Made by a program: the position numbers and the translations under genes | Notes under the pieces: generated by a model | The model's input: the letters and a program-made list of their open reading frames with translations, nothing else | Database searches by the model: none | What the model was told of the DNA's origin: nothing | Shown: positions 9,180-17,207 of the stretch, in pieces | Numbering within the stretch: position 1 is the first letter of the stretch | Layout of the letters: every line of letters starts with the position of its first letter | Assembly (NCBI RefSeq): GCF_002019855.1 | Contig: NZ_CM007717.1 | Location: 6,395,750 to 6,459,749, forward strand | Source of the DNA: Streptomyces antibioticus | Lineage (GTDB): Bacteria > Actinomycetota > Actinomycetes > Streptomycetales > Streptomycetaceae | DNA: 64,000 nucleotides | Reading direction: 5' to 3'

Positions 9180-10499
9180 CTACGACCCCAACACCCTGCG
9201 CAGGTAGTCGTTCTGGAACCGCCGGTCGGGGTCCAGCCGGTCCCGCAGCGCGGTGAACTCGCCGAACCTCGGGTAGACCTCCGCGAAGTACTCGGCGTCC
9301 CGCGTGTGCACCTTGCCCCAGTGCGGCCGTCCCTCGTGCGCGGTGAAGATGCGCTCGGCGGCGGTGAAGTACGCCTGAAAGGGCGTCCCCTTGACCATGT
9401 GTACGGCTATGTACGCGCTGTCCCGGCCCGAGGCGGTCGACAGGGTGATGTCGTCGGCCGGCGCGGTGCGCACCTCGACCGGGAAACTGATCCGCAGCCC
9501 GGACCGCTCGATCGTCGTCCTGAGTTCACGCAGCGTCTCGGTGACGGCCGCGCGCGGGACGGCGTACTCCATCTCCACGAACCGCACCCGGCGCGGGGAC
9601 GTGAAGACCTTGAACGGGATGTCGGTGTAGGTGCGCGCGGAGAGCGCCCTGCTGGAGACGCGCGCGATCGTCGGGACCGTCGCGGGCGCCGCGCGGCCGA
9701 CCCACTGGGCCACCTGGAAGACGCCGTTGGAGAGGAACTCGTCCTCGATCCAGCCCGGCACCCGGCCCACCGGGCGGCGCGGCCCCGCGCTGCGGTTGTT
9801 GCGCTTGGTGTTGGTGCTGCCGGTGTGCGGGAACCAGTAGAACTCGAAGTGCTCGTTCTCGGCCCAGAGTTCGTCGAAGTCGGCGAGCACCCGGTCGAAC
9901 GGCATCGGCTCCTCGCGCGCGGTGAGCAGGAACAGCGGCTCCACGGCGAAGGTGATCGCGGTGACGATGCCCAGCGCGCCGAGACCTATCCGGGCGGCCG
10001 CGAAGACCTCGGGGTTCTCCTTCTCCGAGCAGGTGAGCACCGAGCCGTCGGCCGTGACCAGCTCCAGCCCCTTGATCTGCGCGGCGATCGAGGCGGACTC
10101 GCGGCCCGTGCCGTGGGTGCCGGTGCTGGTGGCCCCCGACACCGTCTGCTCCATGATGTCGCCCATGTTAGTGAGCGACAGGCCCTCCCGCGCGAGCGCG
10201 AGGTTGAGGCGCTTGAGCGGGGTACCGGCCTCGACCGTGACGGTCATGGCGTCCCGGTCGATGTCACGGATCCCAGTCAGGAGCTGAGGGCGGACCAGCA
10301 CCCCGTCCGTCGCGGCGATCGACGTGAAGGAGTGGCCGGTGCCGACCGCCTTCACCTTCAGCCCGTCCTCGGCGGCCCGGCGCACGGCCTCCGCCAGCTC
10401 GTCGACGGAGGCGGGCGTGACCTCCCGCGCGGGACGGGCGGTCACATTGCCGCCCCAGTTACGCCACGTGCCGTTCTTCGCGCTCGCTGTGCTGCTCAA
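9180..10499 (-). CDS. FAD-linked D-arabinono-1,4-lactone oxidase family protein
   Basis: 439 aa. An N-terminal VAO-type FAD-binding domain (about residues 20-190) has GTGHSFTSIAATDGVLV, EAGTPLKRLN and GATSTGTHGTG. A C-terminal sugar-lactone oxidase domain ends with PHWGKVHTRD and LDPDRRFQNDYLRRVLG, the ALO-family signature region. It probably oxidises an aldonolactone or polyol using FAD and oxygen; the substrate is not known. I choose a TTG start at 10499 because GGGGAGG is 5 nt upstream; this makes the gene overlap the MFS gene before it by 41 nt. A longer frame to 10574 adds a low-complexity Arg/Ser segment. Confidence 0.85.
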   Translation of the reverse strand: MSSTASAKNGTWRNWGGNVTARPAREVTPASVDELAEAVRRAAEDGLKVKAVGTGHSFTSIAATDGVLVRPQLLTGIRDIDRDAMTVTVEAGTPLKRLNLALAREGLSLTNMGDIMEQTVSGATSTGTHGTGRESASIAAQIKGLELVTADGSVLTCSEKENPEVFAAARIGLGALGIVTAITFAVEPLFLLTAREEPMPFDRVLADFDELWAENEHFEFYWFPHTGSTNTKRNNRSAGPRRPVGRVPGWIEDEFLSNGVFQVAQWVGRAAPATVPTIARVSSRALSARTYTDIPFKVFTSPRRVRFVEMEYAVPRAAVTETLRELRTTIERSGLRISFPVEVRTAPADDITLSTASGRDSAYIAVHMVKGTPFQAYFTAAERIFTAHEGRPHWGKVHTRDAEYFAEVYPRFGEFTALRDRLDPDRRFQNDYLRRVLGS

Positions 10500-11697
10500 C
10501 GGTGCCTCCCCGACCCGGCGCCGGCCTGACGAGCCGGCGGTACCCCAGGAATCCGACCGCGACCGCGACGGCACCGGCCACCGCCGGAACCCCGTACCCG
10601 GCCCGCGCCCCGGCCGCGTCGATGACCCAGCCGGCGATGGAGGAGCCGAGCGCCACCCCGACCGCGAGCCCGGTGCTGATCCAGGTCATGCCCTCGGTGA
10701 GCTGTGCGCGTGGTACGTGCTCTTCGATGAGGGACATGGTGGTGATCATCGTCGGAGCGATGGCCAGTCCCGCAACGAACAGCGCCACGGCCAGAAACGG
10801 CAAGTTTCCGACCAGTAGGAGGGGGATCATACTCACGGCCATCAGGAACACACCCAGCAGCCAGCGCCGCTCCGGCACACCCCGCGGGCGCAGCAGTCCG
10901 AAGACCAGTCCGGCGAGACAGGAGCCGGCCGCGTAGAGCGCGAGGACGACGCTCGCGGCGCCCTTGTGGCCCTGTTCGTCGGCGAACGCGACGGTGACCA
11001 CGTCGACCGCCCCGAAGATCGTCCCCGTCGCCACGAAGGTGACCACCAGGACCTGGAGACCGGGGGAGCGCAGCGCGCTGCCGGTGCCGCGCCGCTCGCG
11101 CGGGTGCGGGACGGGCTCGGTGCCGCGCTGGGCGGTCAGCCAGAACACCCCGGCCGCGAGGAAGCAGCCCGCCAGCAGCGGCCCCGCCTCCGGGAACCAG
11201 GCCGTCGACAGACCGATCGACACGATCGGACCGAAGATGAAGCAGACCTCGTCCACCACCGACTCGAACGAGTACGCGGTGTGCAGTTTCGGGGTGCCCC
11301 GGTACAGGGCCGCCCAGCGGGCCCGGACCATCGCGCCGAGGCTCGGCACGGCGCCGATGCCCGCGGAGCACACGAACAGCAGCCAGTCCGGCCACCGGAA
11401 GTGCGCGGTCAGCAGCAGCCCGGCCGCCGCCGTCAGCGCCACCAGCGTCGCGGGGCGCAGCACCCGGCGCTGCCCGTACTGGTCCACCATGCGGGAGATC
11501 TGCGGCCCGACGAGCGCGGCCGACAGCGCGATGGTCGCCGACAGGGCCCCCGCGAGGCCGTAGCGCCCGGTGAGCTGGGAGATCATCGTGACCACGCCGA
11601 TGCCCATCATCGACAGCGGCATCCGGCCGAGGAACCCCGCGGCGGCGAAGCCCTTGGAGCCGGGGGCGTCGAACAGGGCGCGGTAGGGGCTGGGCAC
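10459..11697 (-). CDS. MFS transporter
   Basis: 412 aa, about 12 hydrophobic segments. It opens with LFDAPGSKGFAAAGFLGRMP and has the loop DQYGQRRVLRP between helices 2 and 3, typical of drug/metabolite exporters. GTG start at 11697 with GGAGAG 5-6 nt upstream. Cargo unknown. Its 3' end overlaps the oxidase gene, so the pair is likely co-transcribed. A clear paralogue lies at 47648-48928 on the same strand, sharing the AGFLxRxPLSM, PxISRxxDxxGQ and TxPTMIT motifs. Confidence 0.87.
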   Translation of the reverse strand: MPSPYRALFDAPGSKGFAAAGFLGRMPLSMMGIGVVTMISQLTGRYGLAGALSATIALSAALVGPQISRMVDQYGQRRVLRPATLVALTAAAGLLLTAHFRWPDWLLFVCSAGIGAVPSLGAMVRARWAALYRGTPKLHTAYSFESVVDEVCFIFGPIVSIGLSTAWFPEAGPLLAGCFLAAGVFWLTAQRGTEPVPHPRERRGTGSALRSPGLQVLVVTFVATGTIFGAVDVVTVAFADEQGHKGAASVVLALYAAGSCLAGLVFGLLRPRGVPERRWLLGVFLMAVSMIPLLLVGNLPFLAVALFVAGLAIAPTMITTMSLIEEHVPRAQLTEGMTWISTGLAVGVALGSSIAGWVIDAAGARAGYGVPAVAGAVAVAVGFLGYRRLVRPAPGRGGTVEQHSEREERHVA

Positions 11698-11921
11698 GGC
11701 GGCTCTCCGGAAGTCCGGTCACGCGCGCGTGCGGCTTCGCGCGGCATGAAGGAAGGGTGGCTCGTGGGGTCACGGTCACGCCGGGTAAGGCGTAAAGGTG
11801 GCCTATACAGCTTACGAGTGAGGTCACCCTAACGCACCGGTCCGCGCACCCCGGCCGCCGAGGCCCACCGGAGCACCCCGCCGTTTCCCGGCCGTCGGTG
11901 CCGGGTGGCAGGATCGGACCC

Positions 11922-13049
11922 ATGCCAGACGCGCTCGAAGCCACCCCCTACGACGCCCTGCTCCTGCTCTCCTTCGGCGGCCCGGAAGGCCCGGACGACG
12001 TGGTGCCCTTCCTGGAGAACGTGACGCGAGGGCGCGGCATCCCCACGGAACGCCTCAAGGAAGTCGGGCAGCACTACTTCCTGTTCGGCGGGGTCAGCCC
12101 CATCAACGAGCAGAACCGCGCCCTGCTGGACGCCCTGCGCAAGGACTTCGCCGACCACGGCCTGGACCTGCCCGTCTACTGGGGCAACCGCAACTGGGCC
12201 CCGTACCTCACGGACACCCTGCGCGAGATGGTCACCGCCGGCCACCGCCGCATCCTGGTCCTCGCCACCAGCGCCTACGCCTCCTACTCGGGCTGCCGCC
12301 AGTACCGCGAGAACCTCGCCGACGCGCTGGCCGTCCTGGAGACCGAGGGCCTGCCGCTGCCGAGGGTCGACAAGCTGCGGCACTACTTCAACCACCCCGG
12401 CTTCGTGGAACCGATGACCGAAGGCGTCCTGCGCTCCCTCGCCGACCTCCCCGAGGACGTCCGCGACGGCGCCCACATCGCCTTCACCACCCACTCGATC
12501 CCCACCACCGCGGCCGACACCTCAGGACCCGTCGAGGGCCACGGCGACGGCGGCGCGTACGTACGGCAGCACCTGGACGTCGCCGCGCTGATCGCCGACG
12601 CCGTCCGCGAGCGCACCGGCGTCGACCACCCCTGGCAGCTCGTCTACCAGTCCCGCTCCGGCGCCCCGCACATCCCGTGGCTGGAGCCCGACATCTGCGA
12701 CCACCTGGAGGAGCGGCGCGCGGCCGGCGTCCCGGCGGTCGTGATGGCCCCGATCGGCTTCGTCTCCGACCACATGGAGGTCCTCTACGACCTCGACACC
12801 GAGGCGACGGCCAGGGCCGGGGAGCTGGGCCTGCCGGTGCGCCGCTCGGCCACCGTCGGCGCCGACCCGCGCTTTGCCGCCGCCGTCCGCGAGCTGATCC
12901 TGGAGCGCGCCGCCGCCGAGAGCGGCCGGCCCGTCACCCCCTGCGCCCTGGGCACGCTCGGCGCGAGCCACGACCTCTGCCCCGTCGGCTGCTGCCCCGC
13001 GCGGGCACCCCGGCCCGCCGCCGCGGGCGCCGACAGCCCCTACGCGTGA
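11922..13049 (+). CDS. hemH: Ferrochelatase (coproporphyrin-type expected in actinobacteria)
   Basis: 375 aa. Inserts ferrous iron into the porphyrin, a late heme step; in actinobacteria this enzyme works in the coproporphyrin-dependent route (also called CpfC). Visible motifs are LLLLSFGGPEGPDDVVPFLE, YWGNRNWAPYL and the catalytic-His region FTTHSIP. Cysteines C125 and, near the C-terminus, C341, C353 and C357/C358 (CPVGCCPAR) fit the [2Fe-2S] ligands of actinobacterial ferrochelatases. The ATG at 11922 lacks a Shine-Dalgarno but has CAGGAT 7 nt upstream, suggesting a leaderless transcript. The next gene begins 8 nt after its stop. Confidence 0.92.
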   Translation: MPDALEATPYDALLLLSFGGPEGPDDVVPFLENVTRGRGIPTERLKEVGQHYFLFGGVSPINEQNRALLDALRKDFADHGLDLPVYWGNRNWAPYLTDTLREMVTAGHRRILVLATSAYASYSGCRQYRENLADALAVLETEGLPLPRVDKLRHYFNHPGFVEPMTEGVLRSLADLPEDVRDGAHIAFTTHSIPTTAADTSGPVEGHGDGGAYVRQHLDVAALIADAVRERTGVDHPWQLVYQSRSGAPHIPWLEPDICDHLEERRAAGVPAVVMAPIGFVSDHMEVLYDLDTEATARAGELGLPVRRSATVGADPRFAAAVRELILERAAAESGRPVTPCALGTLGASHDLCPVGCCPARAPRPAAAGADSPYA

Positions 13050-13057
13050 GGAACACC

Positions 13058-13873
13058 GTGACCGACCCCTTCCACACGGACCTGCTCGCCCTCGCCCGGG
13101 AGGCCGCCCGCCGGGCCGGCGAGCTGCTGCGCGACGGCCGCCCGGCCGACCTCGCGGTGGCCGCCACCAAGTCGAGCCCCATCGACGTGGTCACCGAGAT
13201 GGACATCGCCGCCGAGAAGCTGATCACCGGCCTGATCTCCGAGCACCGCCCCGACGACGGCTTCCTCGGCGAGGAGGGTGCCTCCACTGAGGGCAGCACC
13301 GGCGTCCGCTGGGTGATCGACCCGCTCGACGGCACGGTCAACTACCTGTACGGGCTGCCCACCTGGTCCGTCTCCGTCGCGGCCGAGCAGGACGGCGAGA
13401 CCGTCGTCGGGGTCGTCGAGATCCCGATGCGCGGCGAGACGTACCACGCGGTGCGCGGCGGCGGGGCCCGGGCGACCGGCGCCTGGGCGGGCGAGCGGGT
13501 CCTGGCCTGCCGTCCCCCGGCGCCCCTGGACCAGGCGCTGGTCTCCACCGGCTTCAACTACGTCACCGAGGTCCGCGATCACCAGGCCGACGTGGCCCGG
13601 CGGCTGATCCCGCTGCTGCGCGACATCCGGCGGGGCGGCTCGGCCGCCGTCGACCTGTGCGACGTGGCCGCCGGCCGGCTCGACGGCTACTACGAGCGCG
13701 GGCTGCACCCCTGGGACCTCGCGGCGGGCGACCTCATCGCCCGGGAGGCGGGCGCGCTGACGGGTGGACGGCCCGGAGAGCCCCCGGCACGCGATCTGGC
13801 GATCGCCGCCACCCCGGCCGTCTTCGCGCCCCTCCAGCGGCTCCTGGAGGACTTCGGCGCCTGGCACGACTGA
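13058..13873 (+). CDS. suhB: Inositol monophosphatase family protein
   Basis: 271 aa. Mg-dependent phosphatase fold with the expected motifs: E-E-G (LGEEGA), WVIDPLDGTVNYLYGLP (motif A metal ligands) and HPWDLAAGDLIAREAGALTG (motif B). The substrate could be myo-inositol-1-phosphate or another sugar phosphate. GTG start 8 nt after hemH with GAGGA upstream, so the two form an operon. The position next to the DUF4193/DUF3093/dut block resembles M. tuberculosis suhB (Rv2701c). It ends at a hairpin terminator. Confidence 0.88.
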   Translation: MTDPFHTDLLALAREAARRAGELLRDGRPADLAVAATKSSPIDVVTEMDIAAEKLITGLISEHRPDDGFLGEEGASTEGSTGVRWVIDPLDGTVNYLYGLPTWSVSVAAEQDGETVVGVVEIPMRGETYHAVRGGGARATGAWAGERVLACRPPAPLDQALVSTGFNYVTEVRDHQADVARRLIPLLRDIRRGGSAAVDLCDVAAGRLDGYYERGLHPWDLAAGDLIAREAGALTGGRPGEPPARDLAIAATPAVFAPLQRLLEDFGAWHD

Positions 13874-13916
13874 CGGCTGTCTGCTGCCTGGACACCGGTC
13901 ACGCGTCCGCGCATGC

Positions 13917-13953
13917 GGAAGGGCCCCGGCGCTGGATTCGCCGGGGCCCTTCC
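13917..13953. terminator. Hairpin between the inositol-phosphatase gene and the small gene at 13982
   Basis: Arms GGAAGGGCCCCGGCG (13917-13931) and its exact complement at 13939-13953 around the 7-nt loop ctggatt. It lies between convergent genes and can serve both strands. Confidence 0.82.
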
Positions 13954-13981
13954 TGCCGCGCGATCGTTGTCGCGCGACCGC

Positions 13982-14155
13982 TCAGACGCTGGTCGCGCCG
14001 ACTTCCACGCCGTGTTCGGCGGCGAGGCGGCGCAGGTCCTCCAGCTCTGCCTGCTCCACGTCGGCGAGGAAGTCGTCGCCCTCGTCCTGAGCCCGGGTCA
14101 GGTCGGACTCGGTCGCCCTTATGCGCTGCAGAAGTCCTGCGGTGAATGCGTCCAT
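13982..14155 (-). CDS. Small conserved hypothetical protein, 57 aa
   Basis: ATG at 14155 with GAGGGGGCG about 8 nt upstream. The product starts MDAFTAGLLQRIRATESDLT and is a short acidic amphipathic helix (EGDDFLADVEQAELEDLRRLA) with a small C-terminal tail, likely a coiled-coil or helical hairpin. No export signal. Similar small proteins sit next to cutRS in other streptomycetes as far as I recall; function unknown. The frame upstream of 14155 lacks coding character. Confidence 0.7.
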   Translation of the reverse strand: MDAFTAGLLQRIRATESDLTRAQDEGDDFLADVEQAELEDLRRLAAEHGVEVGATSV

Positions 14156-14576
14156 GCTGCGCCCCCTCGTCCTTGGGTCGGTGGGTCGGTGGCACGGGGG
14201 TGTGCCGTCGGGAAAGAAAGGGCGATCACGTCTCCGGCGGATGCCCGGCCCACCCCCCTGCCGGGCGGCGACGGTGCCGGACACCCACGCCCGCTCTGCG
14301 GCAAGCGGACCGCGAGGTACCACATGGTGCTGCGGCACATGCGGAGCGTGATCGCGGGGTGTAAAGCCGTCCTCCCCCCGCTCCCTTCCGCGGAAACCTC
14401 AACCGCACGAGAAAATCTCGCATTCCCGGGCCCCGCACCCGTCCTTCGTGCGCCCTCACCCGTCTTACCGCCGACTTATGGCCGAAAAGGGCAGGATGGG
14501 ACGCACACTCACCAGCACCCCTGCCCGCGCGCTCTCGTGGAGCGCTACGCGGGTGGACACAGGAAGGACAAGCGCC
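14156..14576. other. 421-bp intergenic region upstream of cutR
   Basis: Divergent spacer between the 57-aa gene and cutR. It is less GC-rich than its surroundings around 14380-14500. It contains a short dyad CGAGA-AAA-TCTCG at 14408-14420 and a small direct repeat of TCGGTGGG near 14175. No convincing ORF or -10/-35 pair was found; the cutRS promoter must lie here. Confidence 0.4.
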
Positions 14577-15230
14577 GTGCGCGTACTCGTCGTCGAGGAC
14601 GAGCAACTGCTCGCCGATGCGGTGGCCACCGGACTGCGCCGGGAGGCCATGGCCGTCGACGTCGTGTACGACGGCGCGGCCGCCCTGGAGCGCATCGGCG
14701 TCAACGACTACGACGTGGTCGTCCTCGACCGCGACCTGCCCCTCGTCCACGGCGACGACGTCTGCCGCAAGATCGTCGAACTCGGCATGCCCACCCGCGT
14801 GCTGATGCTCACGGCGTCCGGCGACGTCAGCGACCGCGTCGAGGGCCTGGAGATCGGCGCCGACGACTATCTCCCCAAGCCCTTCGCCTTCAGCGAGCTG
14901 ATCGCACGCGTGCGTGCCCTCGGCCGCCGCACCAGCGTGCCGCTGCCGCCCGTCCTGGAGCGGGCCGGCATCAAGCTCGACCCCAACCGCCGCGAGGTCT
15001 TCCGCGACGGCAAGGAGGTCCAGCTCGCCCCCAAGGAGTTCGCCGTCCTGGAGGTGCTGATGCGCAGCGAGGGCGCCGTCGTCTCCGCCGAACAGCTCCT
15101 GGAGAAGGCGTGGGACGAGAACACGGATCCCTTCACCAACGTCGTCCGCGTGACCGTCATGACGCTCCGCCGCAAGCTGGGCGAACCCCCGGTGATCGTC
15201 ACGGTGCCCGGCTCCGGCTACCGGATCTGA
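14577..15230 (+). CDS. cutR: Response regulator CutR (OmpR/PhoB family)
   Basis: 217 aa. The receiver domain has the acidic pair VVEDEQ, phospho-acceptor D51 (VVVLDRDLP) and the Lys of PKPFAFSEL. A C-terminal winged-helix domain (about residues 125-217) has LAPKEFAVLEVLM and VTVPGSGYRI. The GTG at 14577 is chosen because AGGAAGGA lies about 8 nt upstream and the protein then begins exactly at VRVLVVEDE; the frame opens earlier but carries no domain. cutS starts 5 nt after its stop, so the pair is one operon. Known as the CutRS system first described in S. lividans. Confidence 0.92.
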   Translation: MRVLVVEDEQLLADAVATGLRREAMAVDVVYDGAAALERIGVNDYDVVVLDRDLPLVHGDDVCRKIVELGMPTRVLMLTASGDVSDRVEGLEIGADDYLPKPFAFSELIARVRALGRRTSVPLPPVLERAGIKLDPNRREVFRDGKEVQLAPKEFAVLEVLMRSEGAVVSAEQLLEKAWDENTDPFTNVVRVTVMTLRRKLGEPPVIVTVPGSGYRI

Positions 15231-15235
15231 TCCCG

Positions 15236-16501
15236 GTGGCCGCCACGCCCGCGCCGCCCCAGGCGCCTCCGAAGCCCACCTGGGACCCCCGCAGACCGCA
15301 GCCCAACCTCCCCTGGCTGCGCCCGACCATCCGGATACGCCTCACCCTGCTGTACGGCGGCATGTTCCTGATCGCCGGCATCCTGCTGCTGTCGATCATC
15401 TATCTGCTCGCCGCGCAGGCCATCAGCACCGGCAACCAGCCGCCGTTCAAGATCGTGAACCTCGGTGTCAGCGACGAGATCAAGGTCGCCAGCGCCGACT
15501 GCCCCGCGGTCAACCAGGCCAACGCCACCAGCCTCACGCTCACCCAGTTCAACACCGCGATCAGCGCCTGCATCGACCACCAGCGCCAGGTCGCGCTGGA
15601 CAACCTGCTCAGCCGCTCGCTGCTGGCCCTGCTCGGCCTCGCCGTGATCGCCTTCGCGTTCGGCTACGCCATGGCGGGCCGCGTGCTGTCCCCGCTCGGC
15701 CGGATCACCCGCACCGCGCGCGCGGTGGCGGGCTCGGACCTGTCCCGCCGTATCGAGCTGGACGGCCCGGACGACGAGCTGAAGGAGCTGGCCGACACCT
15801 TCGACGACATGCTGGAGCGGCTCCAGAGGGCCTTCACCGCCCAGCAGCGCTTCGTCGGCAACGCCTCGCACGAGCTGCGCACGCCCCTGGCGATCAACCG
15901 CACGCTCCTGGAGGTGCACCTGTCCGACCCGGGCGCGCCCATGGAGCTCCAGCAGCTCGGCAAGACCCTGCTGGCCACCAACGAGCGCAGCGAGCAGCTC
16001 GTGGAGGGCCTGCTGCTGCTCGCCCGCAGCGACAACCAGATAGTGGAGCGCAAGCCGGTCGACCTCGCCGAGGTCGCCGGGCAGGCCGTCGACCAGGTGC
16101 ACGGCGAGGCCGAGGCCAAGGGGGTGACGATCCGCGGCGAGCAGAAGCCGGCGGTCGTCCAGGGCAACGGCGTGCTGCTGGAGCGCATCGCGCTGAACCT
16201 CGTACAGAACGCCGTGCGGTACAACGTGCCGGAGGACGGCTGGGTCGAGGTCACCACCGACGTCCAGCACGGCCAGGCGGTCCTGGTCGTCTCGAACACG
16301 GGCCCGGTCGTGCCGGCGTACGAGATCGACAACCTCTTCGAGCCGTTCAGGCGGCTGCGCACGGAGCGCACGGGCAGCGACAAGGGGGTCGGGCTCGGGC
16401 TGTCCATCGTGCGGTCCGTGGCCCGGGCGCACGGCGGCCACATCACGGCGCAGCCGAGGGAAGGGGGCGGTCTCGTGATGCGGGTCACCCTGCCGGTCTG
16501 A
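15236..16501 (+). CDS. cutS: Sensor histidine kinase CutS
   Basis: 421 aa. A Pro-rich cytoplasmic N-terminus (1-33) precedes TM1 (about 36-60). An extracytoplasmic loop (about 61-127) contains exactly two cysteines, C89 and C112. TM2 (about 128-147) leads into HAMP (148-200), then HisKA with H212 in NASHELRTP and HATPase_c with N-box LVQNAVRYN and G-box DKGVGLGLSIV. GTG start at 15236, 5 nt behind cutR with no clear Shine-Dalgarno, so translation is probably coupled. A much longer frame that stays open from 13913 is not the gene. The two loop cysteines could form a redox-sensitive disulfide (inference). Confidence 0.92.
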   Translation: MAATPAPPQAPPKPTWDPRRPQPNLPWLRPTIRIRLTLLYGGMFLIAGILLLSIIYLLAAQAISTGNQPPFKIVNLGVSDEIKVASADCPAVNQANATSLTLTQFNTAISACIDHQRQVALDNLLSRSLLALLGLAVIAFAFGYAMAGRVLSPLGRITRTARAVAGSDLSRRIELDGPDDELKELADTFDDMLERLQRAFTAQQRFVGNASHELRTPLAINRTLLEVHLSDPGAPMELQQLGKTLLATNERSEQLVEGLLLLARSDNQIVERKPVDLAEVAGQAVDQVHGEAEAKGVTIRGEQKPAVVQGNGVLLERIALNLVQNAVRYNVPEDGWVEVTTDVQHGQAVLVVSNTGPVVPAYEIDNLFEPFRRLRTERTGSDKGVGLGLSIVRSVARAHGGHITAQPREGGGLVMRVTLPV

Positions 16502-16575
16502 GATCATGTCGCCGACACACGCGGGGATGTTCGCTTTGCGCGGAATTTTCAGGGCTCACCCCCCGCATCTCCGTG

Positions 16576-16732
16576 TGTGATCGATCACAAGGGCGAATTT
16601 CCGGCCATCTACTCTCCGTGATCATGAGGCCCGTCGGAAGGCCCGGAAAATCCGGGTTTTCGGGGGTCCTGATCACGGGAAGTACACGGTGAGACGCCTT
16701 TGAGGTGCGGCAACGGGACCGTGTACGGTCCC
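16576..16732. promoter_or_regulatory. Cluster of dyad symmetries between cutS and the DUF4193 gene
   Basis: Several inverted repeats are packed here. TGTGATCGATCACA (16576-16589) is a perfect palindrome. CCGTGATCA (16616-16624) pairs with TGATCACGG (16670-16678), enclosing a bulged hairpin between CCCGGAAAA (16642-16650) and TTTTCGGG. GTACACGGT (16682-16690) can pair with ACCGTGTAC (16718-16726), or instead GGGACCGT (16715-16722) pairs with ACGGTCCC (16725-16732). The last two hairpins exclude each other. This could be a cutS terminator plus operator, or a structured leader of the downstream gene. The rest of 16502-16897 (396 bp) has no ORF. Confidence 0.5.
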
Positions 16733-16813
16733 GATCGCCATCCAAGCCGATCACTCTTGAGGAGTCCGGTTGGGTGTCGATTGAGTAACAGACCTTGATG
16801 TGAGGCAAAATCT

Positions 16814-16827
16814 CCGCCTCGAGGCGG
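16814..16827. promoter_or_regulatory. Perfect 14-bp palindrome upstream of the DUF4193 gene
   Basis: CCGCCTCGAGGCGG, 70 nt before the ATG at 16898. Possible operator or small hairpin in the leader; no regulator can be named. Confidence 0.35.
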
Positions 16828-16897
16828 GCACAAGTCCGGCCTCTCACGCGTTACGTGCGCTGGAGACACCGCAGACACCCAGAGGGGGAGAGGCGAA

Positions 16898-17194
16898 ATG
16901 GCTACCGATTACGACACCCCACGCAAGACCGACGACGACGTCGACTCAGACAGCCTTGAGGAGCTGAAGGCCCGGCGGAACGACAAGTCCGCCTCCGCAG
17001 TGGACGTGGACGAGTTCGAGGCCGCGGAAGGGCTCGAACTGCCCGGCGCGGACCTCTCGAACGAAGAGCTGGCGGTCCGCGTCCTGCCCAAGCAGCAGGA
17101 CGAGTTCACGTGCATGAGCTGCTTCCTGGTGCACCACCGCAGCCAGCTGGCCCGCGAGAAGAACGGCCAGCCGATCTGCCGCGACTGCGACTGA
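16898..17194 (+). CDS. DUF4193 family protein (C4 zinc-finger type)
   Basis: 98 aa, strongly acidic in the first two thirds (TDDDVDSDSLEELKARR, DVDEFEAAEGLELPGADLSN). It ends in a four-cysteine cluster FTCMSCFLVHHRSQL ... CRDCD, which should bind zinc. Length and order match the actinobacterial DUF4193 family (M. tuberculosis Rv2699c). AGAGGGGGAGAG is just upstream of the ATG. Function unknown; the family is highly conserved in Actinobacteria. The next gene begins 14 nt downstream. Confidence 0.88.
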   Translation: MATDYDTPRKTDDDVDSDSLEELKARRNDKSASAVDVDEFEAAEGLELPGADLSNEELAVRVLPKQQDEFTCMSCFLVHHRSQLAREKNGQPICRDCD

Positions 17195-17207
17195 GGCGGG
17201 GTCGGCC

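Noticed and set aside
13913..15235. A very long open frame running into cutS (862 codons in total)
   Set aside because: The part before 15236 has no domain, overlaps cutR in another frame, and the real kinase begins at the GTG just after cutR.
16576..16589. TGTGATCGATCACA as a Crp/cAMP-receptor site
   Set aside because: The half-site spacing is two bases shorter than the TGTGA-N6-TCACA form, so Crp is not supported; kept only as a palindrome.
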